From Carboxydothermus hydrogenoformans Z-2901 (GTDB taxonomy: Bacteria > Bacillota > Z-2901 > Carboxydothermales > Carboxydothermaceae), in contig NC_007503.1 in NCBI RefSeq assembly GCF_000012865.1, positions 930,001 to 994,000 on the forward strand: a stretch of DNA of 64,000 nucleotides, given 5' to 3'. Position numbers and translations under genes: made by a program. The notes under the pieces were generated by a model. The model was given only the letters and a program-made list of their open reading frames with translations, ran no database searches and was not told the DNA's origin. Positions 37,120-47,009 of this stretch are shown here, piece by piece (the first letter of the stretch is position 1; every line of letters begins with the position of its first letter).

Positions 37120-37140
37120 GCGCACTCCGGTGCGCTTTTA
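37120..37140 (+). terminator. his operon terminator
   Basis: GCGCAC at 37120-37125 and GTGCGC at 37130-37135 form a stem with a TCCG loop, followed by TTTTAAATTTTT. It matches the terminator at 10382-10403 almost base for base. Confidence 0.85.
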
Positions 37141-37147
37141 AATTTTT

Positions 37148-37183
37148 ACCGACCACCTAACACCTACGACCTACCACTTTTTT
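37148..37183 (+). repeat. Dispersed C-rich intergenic repeat, copy 2
   Basis: ACC-rich units (GACCACC, CACCTACGACC, TACCACTTTT) run between the his terminator and the ars promoter. They match copies at 14053 and 49970 in order and strand. Confidence 0.6.
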
Positions 37184-37184
37184 A

Positions 37185-37246
37185 TTGACAGGAAAATTTG
37201 TCCTATGTTAAACTACTTTCAAGATATATTTAAATATTTAAATATA
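37185..37246 (+). promoter_or_regulatory. ars promoter and ArsR-type palindromic operator
   Basis: TTGACA at 37185-37190 is followed at 17 bases by TTAAAC (37208). Immediately downstream, 37225-37246 is a perfect 22-bp palindrome made of TATATTTAAAT and its complement. AT-rich palindromes over the start point are usual for ArsR/SmtB repressors, and arsR follows 17 bases later. Confidence 0.65.
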
Positions 37247-37263
37247 AATTTGGAGGGAGTTTA

Positions 37264-37641
37264 TTGGAGAAGCTTGTTAATATTTTAAAAGCTTTAGCTG
37301 ACGCTCATCGACTTAGGCTTTTTTTGGAGTTAACCAAACGAGAAATGGGGGTGTGTGAGGCAATTTCTCTTTTGGGTTTATCCCAACCAGCGGTTTCGCA
37401 CCATTTAAAAGTTTTAAAGCAAGCCGGGCTTATTAAAAACGAAAAACAGGGGAAAATTATTTTTTATTATGCTACTCCTGAGGCGGTGCAACTTTTGGAA
37501 AAGGAACTGGGAGGATTTTTGGGGAAGATTCGAAAATTACTGGAAACTCCGGTAAAACCTTCACCCCTTCGGGAACAACCGGATTTATGCGAATTTTTAG
37601 GATTTAAAAAAGAAGTCTGTGAGGAAGGAGAGGAGTTATGA
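37264..37641 (+). CDS. arsR: ArsR-family repressor
   Basis: A 125-residue winged-helix metalloregulator that should repress the acr3 operon until arsenite or a related ion binds. The DNA-binding helix is [20 protein letters not shown], after [25 protein letters not shown]. Cysteines are at KREMGVCE (about residue 26) and near the C-terminus ([20 protein letters not shown]). The classical CVC pair is absent, so the metal site would differ from E. coli ArsR. The start is TTG after GGAGGGAG. It overlaps the Acr3 gene by four bases. Confidence 0.9.
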   Translation: MEKLVNILKALADAHRLRLFLELTKREMGVCEAISLLGLSQPAVSHHLKVLKQAGLIKNEKQGKIIFYYATPEAVQLLEKELGGFLGKIRKLLETPVKPSPLREQPDLCEFLGFKKEVCEEGEEL

Positions 37642-38714
37642 GCCAAACTTCTGCTAAATTATCGTTTGTAGACCGGTATTTAACCGTCTGGATTTTACTG
37701 GCAATGGTTTTGGGTGTTGCCATTGGTTATTTCTTTCCCGGGATTGCTGGGCTTTTAGACCGCTTGAGCATTGATACCACTTCCATACCCATTGCTATTG
37801 GCCTTATCTGGATGATGTATCCGCCGCTGGCCAAAGTGCGGTATGAAGAAGTTAATAAAATTTTCCGGGGTGGCAGCAAAATTTTCCTATTTTCCATCCT
37901 GCAAAACTGGATTATCGGGCCGGTTTTAATGTTTATTTTGGCCTATATTTTCTTAAGAAACTATCCCGAGTATTTCATGGGATTAGTTTTAATCGGCCTT
38001 GCCCGGTGTATCGCCATGGTTATTCTCTGGAATGCTCTGGCCAAAGGAGACGCTGAGTATGCAGCAGCACTTGTTGCGCTAAATTCCCTCTTTCAGGTAT
38101 TTTTCTACTCAACTTATGCTTATTTCTTTATCAAAGTGGTTCCGGGCTGGCTTGGTTATGATACCAAGGGGGTTGTCCTTGACATTTCCATGGCGGAAAT
38201 CGCTAAGAGTGTTTTTATCTACCTTGGTATTCCTTTTTTAGCCGGAGTAATTACCCGGTTTTCTCTTTTGAAATCCAAAGGGCGGGAATGGTATGAAACA
38301 AAGTTTATCCCCAAATTAAGTCCTACCGCTTTATATGCGTTACTTTTTACCATTGTCGTGATGTTTTCTTTAAAGGGTCAGTACATTGTGAAACTTCCGT
38401 TGGATGTGGTTAGGGTAGCTATTCCTTTAATTGCTTACTTTGTATTAATGTTCTTTATTTCCTTTTACATTTCGGCCAAGGCTGGTTTTGGTTATGCCCG
38501 GACCGCTACATTATCGTTCACTGCTGCCAGTAACAATTTTGAGCTGGCGATAGCGGTGGCTGTGGCTACCTTTGGGTTAAATTCCGGGCAGGCGTTTGCG
38601 GCGGTTATCGGTCCCCTCATTGAAGTGCCGGTTATGCTCTGGCTGGTTAACATGGCCTTAAAATTAAAAGATAAATATTTTGGCGAAGGTGAACAGTATT
38701 ATGAGTGGTTTTAA
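37638..38714 (+). CDS. acr3: Acr3-type arsenite efflux transporter
   Basis: A 358-residue membrane protein with about ten hydrophobic segments, of the BASS/Acr3 family that exports arsenite using the membrane potential. Typical strings are [55 protein letters not shown] (carrying the conserved cysteine of Acr3) and [20 protein letters not shown]. It is translationally coupled to arsR. No arsC reductase lies nearby, so the substrate would be arsenite already present in reducing conditions. Confidence 0.93.
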   Translation: MSQTSAKLSFVDRYLTVWILLAMVLGVAIGYFFPGIAGLLDRLSIDTTSIPIAIGLIWMMYPPLAKVRYEEVNKIFRGGSKIFLFSILQNWIIGPVLMFILAYIFLRNYPEYFMGLVLIGLARCIAMVILWNALAKGDAEYAAALVALNSLFQVFFYSTYAYFFIKVVPGWLGYDTKGVVLDISMAEIAKSVFIYLGIPFLAGVITRFSLLKSKGREWYETKFIPKLSPTALYALLFTIVVMFSLKGQYIVKLPLDVVRVAIPLIAYFVLMFFISFYISAKAGFGYARTATLSFTAASNNFELAIAVAVATFGLNSGQAFAAVIGPLIEVPVMLWLVNMALKLKDKYFGEGEQYYEWF

Positions 38715-38799
38715 AGTCCTGCGGTTGAGGGGGAGATTGTTCTCCGTTTACCGGGGGTTCTAATAAACTCCAGTACGACGAAGGAAGGAACCATAACCA

Positions 38800-39417
38800 A
38801 TGATTCTTTTATTGATGGTTATTGAATTTACCTGTGGTTCTTTGATGTTTTCCTACTGGTTAGGAGTTATGGTTGGCAAAAAATTAGAAGATGTTAGGGA
38901 TGGAAATCCGGGAGCTTTTAATCTTTGGTATGCCGCTGGATTTAAAGTGGGTATTTTGGGTGCTATTTTGGATTTTTTGAAGGGATATTTTCCCCTTGTT
39001 TATTTTATTAAAAAAGAATATCTTATAAATGGAATAGCTCTGATTTTTGTGGCAATAGCACCTGTTTTAGGCCATGCTTTTTCTCCCTTTTTAAGATTTA
39101 AAGGAGGGAAAGCTATGGCCGTTACTTTTGGTGTATGGAGCGCAGTTACGGACTTTAAGGCTTCATTTTTTTACGCAGTTGTACTGGGGATTTTAAAAGC
39201 TCTTGAAAGAATTTATTTTTGGGGTAGCCCATCTTTACCTGAAAGGGACGCAATGCTTGATATCGTTGGTTTTACCATTTTAATGTTTTTTTTAATTGGA
39301 AATGGTTTTGAAAAATTGCTTTTACTCTGGGTATTTAATTTTCTTGTTTTACTTTATAAAAGACGAAGGGATTTCAAGATTTTGCTGAAAAAAAGGGGAA
39401 ATTTCCTGTTTAAATAA
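38800..39417 (+). CDS. PlsY-like acyl-phosphate glycerol-3-phosphate acyltransferase
   Basis: A 205-residue protein with five or six membrane segments resembling PlsY, which acylates glycerol-3-phosphate from acyl phosphate in phospholipid synthesis. The three PlsY motifs are recognisable: SYWLGVMVGKKL at the start, VRDGNPGAFNLWY, and GHAFSPFLRFKGGKAMAVTFG. An inserted stretch near residues 137-150 (FWGSPSLPERD) makes it slightly unusual. Its position between Acr3 and the selenoprotein is unexpected; it may be a divergent paralogue with a different role. The ATG follows AAGGAAGG. No terminator separates it from acr3. Confidence 0.75.
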   Translation: MILLLMVIEFTCGSLMFSYWLGVMVGKKLEDVRDGNPGAFNLWYAAGFKVGILGAILDFLKGYFPLVYFIKKEYLINGIALIFVAIAPVLGHAFSPFLRFKGGKAMAVTFGVWSAVTDFKASFFYAVVLGILKALERIYFWGSPSLPERDAMLDIVGFTILMFFLIGNGFEKLLLLWVFNFLVLLYKRRRDFKILLKKRGNFLFK

Positions 39418-39434
39418 ACAAGTGAAAAATTTTA

Positions 39435-39463
39435 GTCACAGAAAAAATAAAATATGGTATAAT
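39435..39463 (+). promoter_or_regulatory. Probable promoter of the thioredoxin-CcdA selenoprotein
   Basis: TATAAT at 39458-39463 is a perfect -10, with GTCACA 17 bases upstream as a four-of-six -35 match. It lies 40 bases before the selenoprotein start. Confidence 0.55.
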
Positions 39464-39503
39464 TAAAAAAAGTAAATTAATTAAATCAATAGGCGGGGTG
39501 GAG

Positions 39504-40691
39504 ATGGAAAAGAAAAGTACTATTGCTTTAATTGTGGTATTTGTCATTGCCCTTTTAGCCTTTGGAGTGTATTACGCTACTAACCGGGAATTAGGCTCGC
39601 CGGCTAATAGCGGCAATGTAATTGATCAGTACAATGAGGCTTTAAAAAACCATGAACCTTTTTTATTAGAGTTTTCCGGGGCAACCTGACCTACCTGTGC
39701 GCAAATGGCACCGGTGGTGCAGGAATTAAAGAAAGAATACGAAGGACGGATGCGGGTAATTGTAGCGGAAGTTAGTCGTCAGGATAGCCAACAGTTAGCA
39801 GCAAAATTTGGTATCCAGTACGTCCCAACGTTTATTGTAGTTGATCAAAACGGGAATATTGTCCCCTGGACTGATGCCCAGGGCAATCAAATGCCGATGT
39901 TTGTTGGCGGGCTTACTAAGGAAGAGTTAAAAGCCCAGATGGATAAAGTGGCTTTAAAGGAAAAAAAAACCCCTGAATTAAATGATTCGGGGAAGAAAAA
40001 ATCTTTTGCCCAAACGCTTGCGGATAAGCTTCCAGGGTTACTGGGGGATTCAAAGCTTTTAGCGCTTTTTGTTGTTTTTCTTGGGGGGATTGCTACCAGT
40101 TTTACCCCTTGTATCTTAGGTATGATTCCGCTTATTATCGGTTACACCGGTGGTTATGCCGGGCGGTCACCGGCCAAAGGATTTATTTACTCGCTATTTT
40201 TTGTCCTGGGTCTTGCTACGACTCTTACCCTTTTGGGAGTTGGAATTGGGGTTTTAGGAACTTTTATCAAAAGCCGGTTATTTGCTTTTAATTTTATTCT
40301 GGGGATAGTGGCCATTTTAATGGGATTTGCGGTGATGGGCTTTTATACGATAAATCTTCCTGGCTTAAAAAGGATGCCGGTTAAGGGCACCGGACTTTTT
40401 TCTTCGTATTTAATGGGCTTGTTCTTTGGCTTATCCGCCAGCCCCTGTGCCACGCCGGTTTTAATTGTTATTGTAACTTATGCGCTGGCTAAAGCATCGC
40501 CTTTATTTGGCGGAGCGCTCCTGTTTTCCTACAGTTTTGGCCATGGCCTACCCTTAATCTTAGCCGGTACCTTTTCTGCCTTTTTGGGTAAGATTACTTC
40601 CTTAGGACGGTACGGGGAAATAATTAATTATATTTTTGGCGGGATACTTGTGTTGTATGGGTTGTACCTTTTGTTTGGAAGATTATTATAG
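39504..40691 (+). CDS. Selenocysteine-containing thioredoxin-CcdA fusion, TGA read as Sec62
   Basis: One 395-residue protein is split by an in-frame TGA at 39687-39689. The frame before and after is identical with no shift. Residues 5-24 form an N-terminal membrane anchor. A thioredoxin domain follows (about 37-155) in which the TGA replaces the first active-site cysteine, giving FSGAT-U-PTCAQMAPVVQEL, with cis-proline segment IQYVPTFIVVD. A CcdA/DsbD-type membrane domain with six hydrophobic segments completes it, holding the redox cysteines in SFTPCILGM and SASPCATPV. The expected role is moving electrons from cytoplasmic thioredoxin to an outward-facing selenothiol. ATG 39504 follows AGGCGGGG. 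Sec readthrough needs selA/B/C/D, not in this window. Confidence 0.88.
39687..39723 (+). promoter_or_regulatory. Candidate bacterial SECIS element
   Basis: Directly after the TGA, CCTGTGC at 39694-39700 can pair with GTGCAGG at 39717-39723 (two G-U pairs). Alternatively GCACC at 39708-39712 pairs with GGTGC at 39716-39720, leaving a GGT apical loop about 25 bases after the TGA. The position and a GU-containing loop fit SelB recognition. Which fold forms was not computed. Confidence 0.6.
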
Positions 40692-40704
40692 CAAAATAAG
40701 TTCA

Positions 40705-40740
40705 AAAAGGCCGGAATGGAAATCCGGCCTTTTATGTTTT
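40705..40740. terminator. Bidirectional terminator between convergent redox genes
   Basis: AAAAGGCCGGA at 40705-40715 pairs perfectly with TCCGGCCTTTT at 40723-40733. A and T tracts on both sides suit termination of both the selenoprotein and the leftward redox gene. Confidence 0.9.
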
Positions 40741-40754
40741 AGGGGTAGGAAAAC

Positions 40755-41000
40755 TTATTGGTTGGCGTGCTCTAAAATAATTTTTTCCAGTTCTGCTTTG
40801 GAGGGGACCCTTCCGGATAAAACGACTTTTTCGTTAATGACCAGGCCCGGCGTGGACATTACTCCGTATTTCATGATTTCGGGAATGTCCTGGACTTTTT
40901 GAACATTGGCATCAATGTTTAATTCGGCTAAAGCATTAAAAACCATTCTTTCTAACTTTTCGCAGTTAGCACAGCCCATACCTAAAACTTTAATATCCAT
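40755..41000 (-). CDS. Small redox-active disulfide protein (thioredoxin-like, MTH895/TM0996 family)
   Basis: An 81-residue single-domain thioredoxin-fold protein with the active site GMGCANCEKLE (Cys10 and Cys13) and the cis-proline loop VMSTPGLVINEKVVLSG. It has no signal or membrane segment, so it is cytoplasmic. The same protein family is commonly encoded beside the permease and ArsR that flank it here, and it probably reduces or hands a metal or metalloid to the permease. The ATG follows AGGAGGC. It is the last gene of the leftward arsR-permease operon. Confidence 0.85.
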   Translation of the reverse strand: MDIKVLGMGCANCEKLERMVFNALAELNIDANVQKVQDIPEIMKYGVMSTPGLVINEKVVLSGRVPSKAELEKIILEHANQ

Positions 41001-41028
41001 AAAAATGCCTCCTTTTGGTAAATTTTAA

Positions 41029-41982
41029 TTAAAAAATAGCATTAAATAAGTAGCCGGTTAATAAAATCCCAAAACCAACAATTCCTACAAAGGTTGCCAG
41101 GAGCTTAGGCTTTAAAACTTTGCGTAAAATAATCATTTCCGGAAGACTTAGTGCCGTTACCGACATCATAAAGGCTAAAACTGTACCTAAGGCAACTCCT
41201 TTTTCAAAAAGGACTTTTACAATAGGGATTACCCCGGCGGCGTTGGAATAAAGGGGGATACCAAGTACTACTGCAAAGGGTACTGCCCAAAGCTGACCAC
41301 GACCTGCGTATTTAACAAAAAAGTCGGTAGGTACATATCCGTGCATAAAGCCGCCAATGGCAATGGCAATCAAAACATACGGCCAGACTTTTTTAAGAAT
41401 GTCTTTGGTAGCAAATTTGGCAAACTCCACTCTTTGGGCAAAATTCATACCCTGAGTAGATGCAGCCTGCTCACCCATTTTAATCTGGTAAACGTAATCT
41501 TCCACCCAGTGTTCTAACTTAAGTTTTCCAATGATTATACCTGAAATTATGGCAATTACTAAGCCGGAAGCAACGTAAATTAATGCCACTTTAACTCCAA
41601 ACATTCCTAAAAGCATGACCAAAGCTACTTCATTGACCATTGGGGCTGAAACAAGATAGGAAAAGGTAACTCCTAAAGGTACACCTGCTTCGACAAAACC
41701 GATAAACAGGGGAACGGCGGAGCAGGAGCAAAAAGGCGTAACGGTACCAAACAAGGCAGCAAGAATATTACCCAAAAAACCAAACCTGCCGCTTAAGACT
41801 TTCCGTGTTTTTTCCGGGGTGATGTACGAGCGAAGGTAGGAAACGACGAAAATAATTACAGCAAGTAAAAGAAAAATCTTTATGGTATCGTAAATAAAAA
41901 AGTGTACTGCTTCGCCCAGCGCGCTTCCTTTTTCAAGACCAAAAAGCCGGTAGGTTACAAGATCAGCAAAGGAATTAAGCAT
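41029..41982 (-). CDS. Permease of the ArsP/DUF318 family
   Basis: A 317-residue membrane protein with about eight hydrophobic segments. The hallmark segment TPFCSCSAVPLFIGFVEAGV with its paired cysteines is followed by TFSYLVSAPMVNEVALVMLLG, as in the permeases linked to organoarsenical export and to small redox proteins. A second conserved region, LGIPLYSNAAGVIPIVKVL, lies in the C-terminal half. It overlaps the upstream arsR by 8 bases. Its substrate could be an organoarsenical or another thiol-reactive solute. Confidence 0.85.
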   Translation of the reverse strand: MLNSFADLVTYRLFGLEKGSALGEAVHFFIYDTIKIFLLLAVIIFVVSYLRSYITPEKTRKVLSGRFGFLGNILAALFGTVTPFCSCSAVPLFIGFVEAGVPLGVTFSYLVSAPMVNEVALVMLLGMFGVKVALIYVASGLVIAIISGIIIGKLKLEHWVEDYVYQIKMGEQAASTQGMNFAQRVEFAKFATKDILKKVWPYVLIAIAIGGFMHGYVPTDFFVKYAGRGQLWAVPFAVVLGIPLYSNAAGVIPIVKVLFEKGVALGTVLAFMMSVTALSLPEMIILRKVLKPKLLATFVGIVGFGILLTGYLFNAIF

Positions 41983-42304
41983 TAAAATCCTCTCCCTTTA
42001 AAAGGTTTTCGCTTTCTTTTTTGGTTTCTTCAATGACGATATCTTTTAATAAATCCACCAGTTCGACAAATTTGGGGTTGGTAAGACGGTAATGAACGTT
42101 TAATCCTACCCGGCGGGAGCTAACGATTCCCGCTCGCTTTAAAACCGCCAAGTGCTGGGAAATATTGGACTGCTCTAAGGAAAATTCTTCAATAAATTCG
42201 CAGACGCAGCGCTCGCGGTCTTTTAGGTAATAAATAACCTTTAATCGGGTAGGATGGGCCAGAGCTTTAAAAATTTCGGCAAGTTCCGCCAGCAAAAAGT
42301 CCAT
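41975..42304 (-). CDS. ArsR-family repressor of the permease operon
   Basis: A 109-residue winged-helix regulator with the ALAHPTRLKVIYYLKDRERCVCEFIEE segment, which contains the classical CVC metal-binding pair, and the recognition helix SLEQSNISQHLAVLKRAGI. It should release DNA upon binding arsenite, antimonite or a similar ion. The ATG at 42304 is chosen because AGGAGGT precedes it. The longer frame begins inside the operator. A perfect palindrome overlaps its promoter, which implies autoregulation. Confidence 0.9.
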   Translation of the reverse strand: MDFLLAELAEIFKALAHPTRLKVIYYLKDRERCVCEFIEEFSLEQSNISQHLAVLKRAGIVSSRRVGLNVHYRLTNPKFVELVDLLKDIVIEETKKESENLLKGEDFNA

Positions 42305-42322
42305 ATTTAACCTCCTATTCAC

Positions 42323-42373
42323 TATATTAGAATTTTCTAATATAATAATAAACTAAAAAACATGCGAAATCAA
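42323..42373 (-). promoter_or_regulatory. Promoter and perfect ArsR palindromic operator
   Basis: Read leftward, TTGATT (42368-42373) and TATTAT (42345-42350) are spaced by 17 bases. Adjacent to the -10, 42323-42344 is a perfect palindrome: TATATTAGAA, two bases, TTCTAATATA. This is a textbook arrangement for ArsR autorepression. Confidence 0.8.
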
Positions 42374-42467
42374 GTACAAACTTTTAGTTTTTGCTGAAGG
42401 GATTACCGGCAGTGGCGTTGAATGGTATAATGGGATGGGAAAAATATCGAGTAGATGGAGGATATCG

Positions 42468-44624
42468 ATGGAGAAGCTGTTAGCTACTTTAAACCCAGCT
42501 CAAAGAGAAGCGGTTACCCATACCCATGGGCCACTTTTAGTTTTGGCCGGAGCGGGAACGGGAAAAACCAGAGTTTTAACCTTCCGTATCGCTCACTTGC
42601 TTTATCGGAAAATGGCCTACCCCCATGAAATTTTAGCCATAACTTTTACCAATAAAGCGGCCCGCGAAATGAAAGAACGGGTAGAAAGGTTAATCTCGGG
42701 AAGTGCCCGGGAAATCTGGATTTCTACTTTTCATTCTTTTGCGTTAAGAATATTACGGAATGATATTGAAAAACTTGGTTTTAGCCGGGATTTTACCGTT
42801 TATGATGAGGAAGACCAATTGCAGGTAATAAAAGAGTGTTTAAAAGAGCTAAATATTGACGATAAACGGTTTGCTCCCAAAGCTATTGCCTACCATATTT
42901 CCTCGGCCAAGGACAAGCTTATTTCTCCCCGGCAGTATAGAGACGATGCCGATGACTTATTTAAAGAAAAAGTGGCGATAATTTATAATATGTACCAGGA
43001 AAAGCTTAATAAAAATAATGCCCTTGACTTTGATGATTTACTTTATTATGCGGTAAGACTATTTGAAAATTATCCTCGCGTTCTTGAATACTACCAGCGG
43101 CGATTTAAATATATTCTGGTGGATGAGTATCAGGATACAAGCCATGCCCAGTACCGGCTGGTAAATCTTTTAGCGCAAAAACACCGCAATCTCTGTGTGG
43201 TGGGAGATCCCGACCAGAGCATTTACTCTTGGCGGGGAGCGGATATTACCAATATCTTAAATTTTGAACGGGACTATCCGGAAGCAAAAGTGGTGATCTT
43301 AAAAGAAAATTACCGCTCCACCCAGAAAATCCTCGATGCGGCTAATGCGGTAATTGCCAAAAACCGGATGCGCAAGGAAAAAGAGCTTTTTTCTACCAAA
43401 GAATCCGGTCATCCGGTTTACTTTTATCCTGCAGTGGATGAAAAGGACGAAGCGGCGTTTGTGGCTTTAACCATCGAATCTTTGGTGAAAAGCGGCGAGT
43501 ATAATTTCAATGACATAGCTCTTTTGTATCGAACCCATGCTTTATCCCGGAACTTTGAAGAAGCGTTTATGCAAAGAGGCATTCCGTACGTGATTTTTGG
43601 TAGCAGACGCTTTTATGATCGCAAGGAGATAAAAGACATTATTGCTTATTTACGGATAGTAGCCAATCCTTATGATAAAGTGGCTTTAAAAAGAATCATT
43701 AATGAACCCAAGCGAGGAATCGGTGAGGCGAGTTTTGCCAAAGTTGAAGCTTATGCCGACGAAACTGGACTACCCATAGGGTTATTGCTTTTAAGGGATG
43801 AAGCTTTGGCTTTGGTTTCCGGAAAAACCAGGAAAGCTTTAAAGGAATTTGGCGAAATGCTCCTCTGGTTTCGGGAATTAAAGGACAGGGTAAGTGTTAC
43901 CAAACTTACCGAAGAAATTTTGGAGCGTTCCGGGTATCTACCGGCGTTAAAAGCGGAAGATACCATGGAAGCAAGGGCGAGAATTGAAAACTTAAACGAG
44001 TTTTTGACTGTAACCCAGGCTTTTGAACGGGAGAGCGAAGATAAGTCTTTAGAGGCGTTTTTAGGTACCATATCCCTGTTAACCGATGCGGATACTGAAG
44101 AAGGTGGCGAAAACCGGGTGCGGATGATGACCCTCCATGCCGCCAAAGGTCTGGAGTTTCCGGTGGTTTTTCTGGTGGGTTTAGAGGAAGGGATATTTCC
44201 TCACAGCCGGGCCATTTTCAGTATTGACCCCCAGGAATTAGAAGAAGAAAGAAGGCTTTGCTATGTAGGCATTACCCGGGCGCAAAAGAGGCTTTATCTT
44301 ACCCGGGCCTGGCGGCGGACGGTTTACGGACGGACCGACTTTAACGAGCCTTCCCGCTTTTTAGATGAAATACCTGAAGAATTAATTGAAAGTTTATTAG
44401 AAACAGTTTCCGGAGGTAATCCAGTTGACAAAACTCTTTCTCCGGGGGGAGAAAAGCAAAAGGGGGCTTTTTCTCCGGGAGATAGGGTAAGCCATAAAAA
44501 GTTTGGAGTGGGAACGGTGCTGGAAGTTAAACCCAAAGAGGGAGATGTAATTATAAAAGTGAGATTTGAAGGTGGTGAAGTAAAAGAACTTCTGGGAAGT
44601 TTTGCTCCTCTGGTAAAAGTCTAA
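42468..44624 (+). CDS. pcrA: ATP-dependent DNA helicase PcrA/UvrD
   Basis: Superfamily 1A 3'-5' helicase for repair and for clearing proteins from DNA. At 718 residues it has motif I GAGTGKTRVL, motif Ia TFTNKAAREMKERV, motif II LVDEYQDT, QSIYSWRGAD, motif IV region LKENYRST, VRMMTLHAAKGLEFPVVF and LCYVGITRAQKRLYL. The C-terminal FSPGDRVSHKKFGVGTVLEV is the PcrA-specific RNA-polymerase-binding domain. The ATG at 42468 follows TGGAGGA. It precedes ligA by 12 bases, the usual pcrA-ligA pairing. Confidence 0.96.
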   Translation: MEKLLATLNPAQREAVTHTHGPLLVLAGAGTGKTRVLTFRIAHLLYRKMAYPHEILAITFTNKAAREMKERVERLISGSAREIWISTFHSFALRILRNDIEKLGFSRDFTVYDEEDQLQVIKECLKELNIDDKRFAPKAIAYHISSAKDKLISPRQYRDDADDLFKEKVAIIYNMYQEKLNKNNALDFDDLLYYAVRLFENYPRVLEYYQRRFKYILVDEYQDTSHAQYRLVNLLAQKHRNLCVVGDPDQSIYSWRGADITNILNFERDYPEAKVVILKENYRSTQKILDAANAVIAKNRMRKEKELFSTKESGHPVYFYPAVDEKDEAAFVALTIESLVKSGEYNFNDIALLYRTHALSRNFEEAFMQRGIPYVIFGSRRFYDRKEIKDIIAYLRIVANPYDKVALKRIINEPKRGIGEASFAKVEAYADETGLPIGLLLLRDEALALVSGKTRKALKEFGEMLLWFRELKDRVSVTKLTEEILERSGYLPALKAEDTMEARARIENLNEFLTVTQAFERESEDKSLEAFLGTISLLTDADTEEGGENRVRMMTLHAAKGLEFPVVFLVGLEEGIFPHSRAIFSIDPQELEEERRLCYVGITRAQKRLYLTRAWRRTVYGRTDFNEPSRFLDEIPEELIESLLETVSGGNPVDKTLSPGGEKQKGAFSPGDRVSHKKFGVGTVLEVKPKEGDVIIKVRFEGGEVKELLGSFAPLVKV

Positions 44625-44636
44625 GGAGGTGGATGA

Positions 44637-46631
<1,995 letters not shown>

Positions 46632-46710
46632 GATTTTCACTATTTTCTTGCCAATGTTTGTTAAATTTTTGTATAATGGCAAAAGGATATTTTTTAAAGG
46701 GGGAACTGTT

Positions 46711-46995
46711 ATGACAATTTCCTTAAAAGATGTTGAACATGTGGCAATGCTTGCCCGGTTAAAATTAAGTGACGAAGAAAAGGAAATGTATACAAAACAG
46801 TTGAATGATATTTTAAAATATGCCGAGCAGTTGCAGGAGCTTGATACCGAAAACGTTAAACCCACCGCCCACGTGCTGCCCATCAAAAATGTTTTTCGGG
46901 AAGATAAAGTTCATCAGCATTTAGATCCCGAAAAAGCCCTGGCCAATGCTCCGGAACGGGAAGAAAACTTCTTTAAGGTGCCGAAAATTATTTAA
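46711..46995 (+). CDS. gatC: Asp/Glu-tRNA amidotransferase subunit C
   Basis: The 94-residue GatC stabilises GatA in the amidotransferase that converts Asp-tRNAAsn and Glu-tRNAGln to their amide forms. The start [23 protein letters not shown] and the C-terminal [20 protein letters not shown] are typical. The ATG at 46711 follows AAAGGGGG. The frame extends upstream to 46648 but without a suitable site. Confidence 0.94.
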   Translation: MTISLKDVEHVAMLARLKLSDEEKEMYTKQLNDILKYAEQLQELDTENVKPTAHVLPIKNVFREDKVHQHLDPEKALANAPEREENFFKVPKII

Positions 46996-47009
46996 AGGAG
47001 GGTACGGTT

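Noticed and set aside
39498-39689. Short 63-residue ORF ending at TGA, with a separate CcdA-type gene starting at 39705.
   Set aside because: Both parts are in the same frame and complete one thioredoxin domain across the TGA, so they are treated as a single selenoprotein rather than two genes or a pseudogene.
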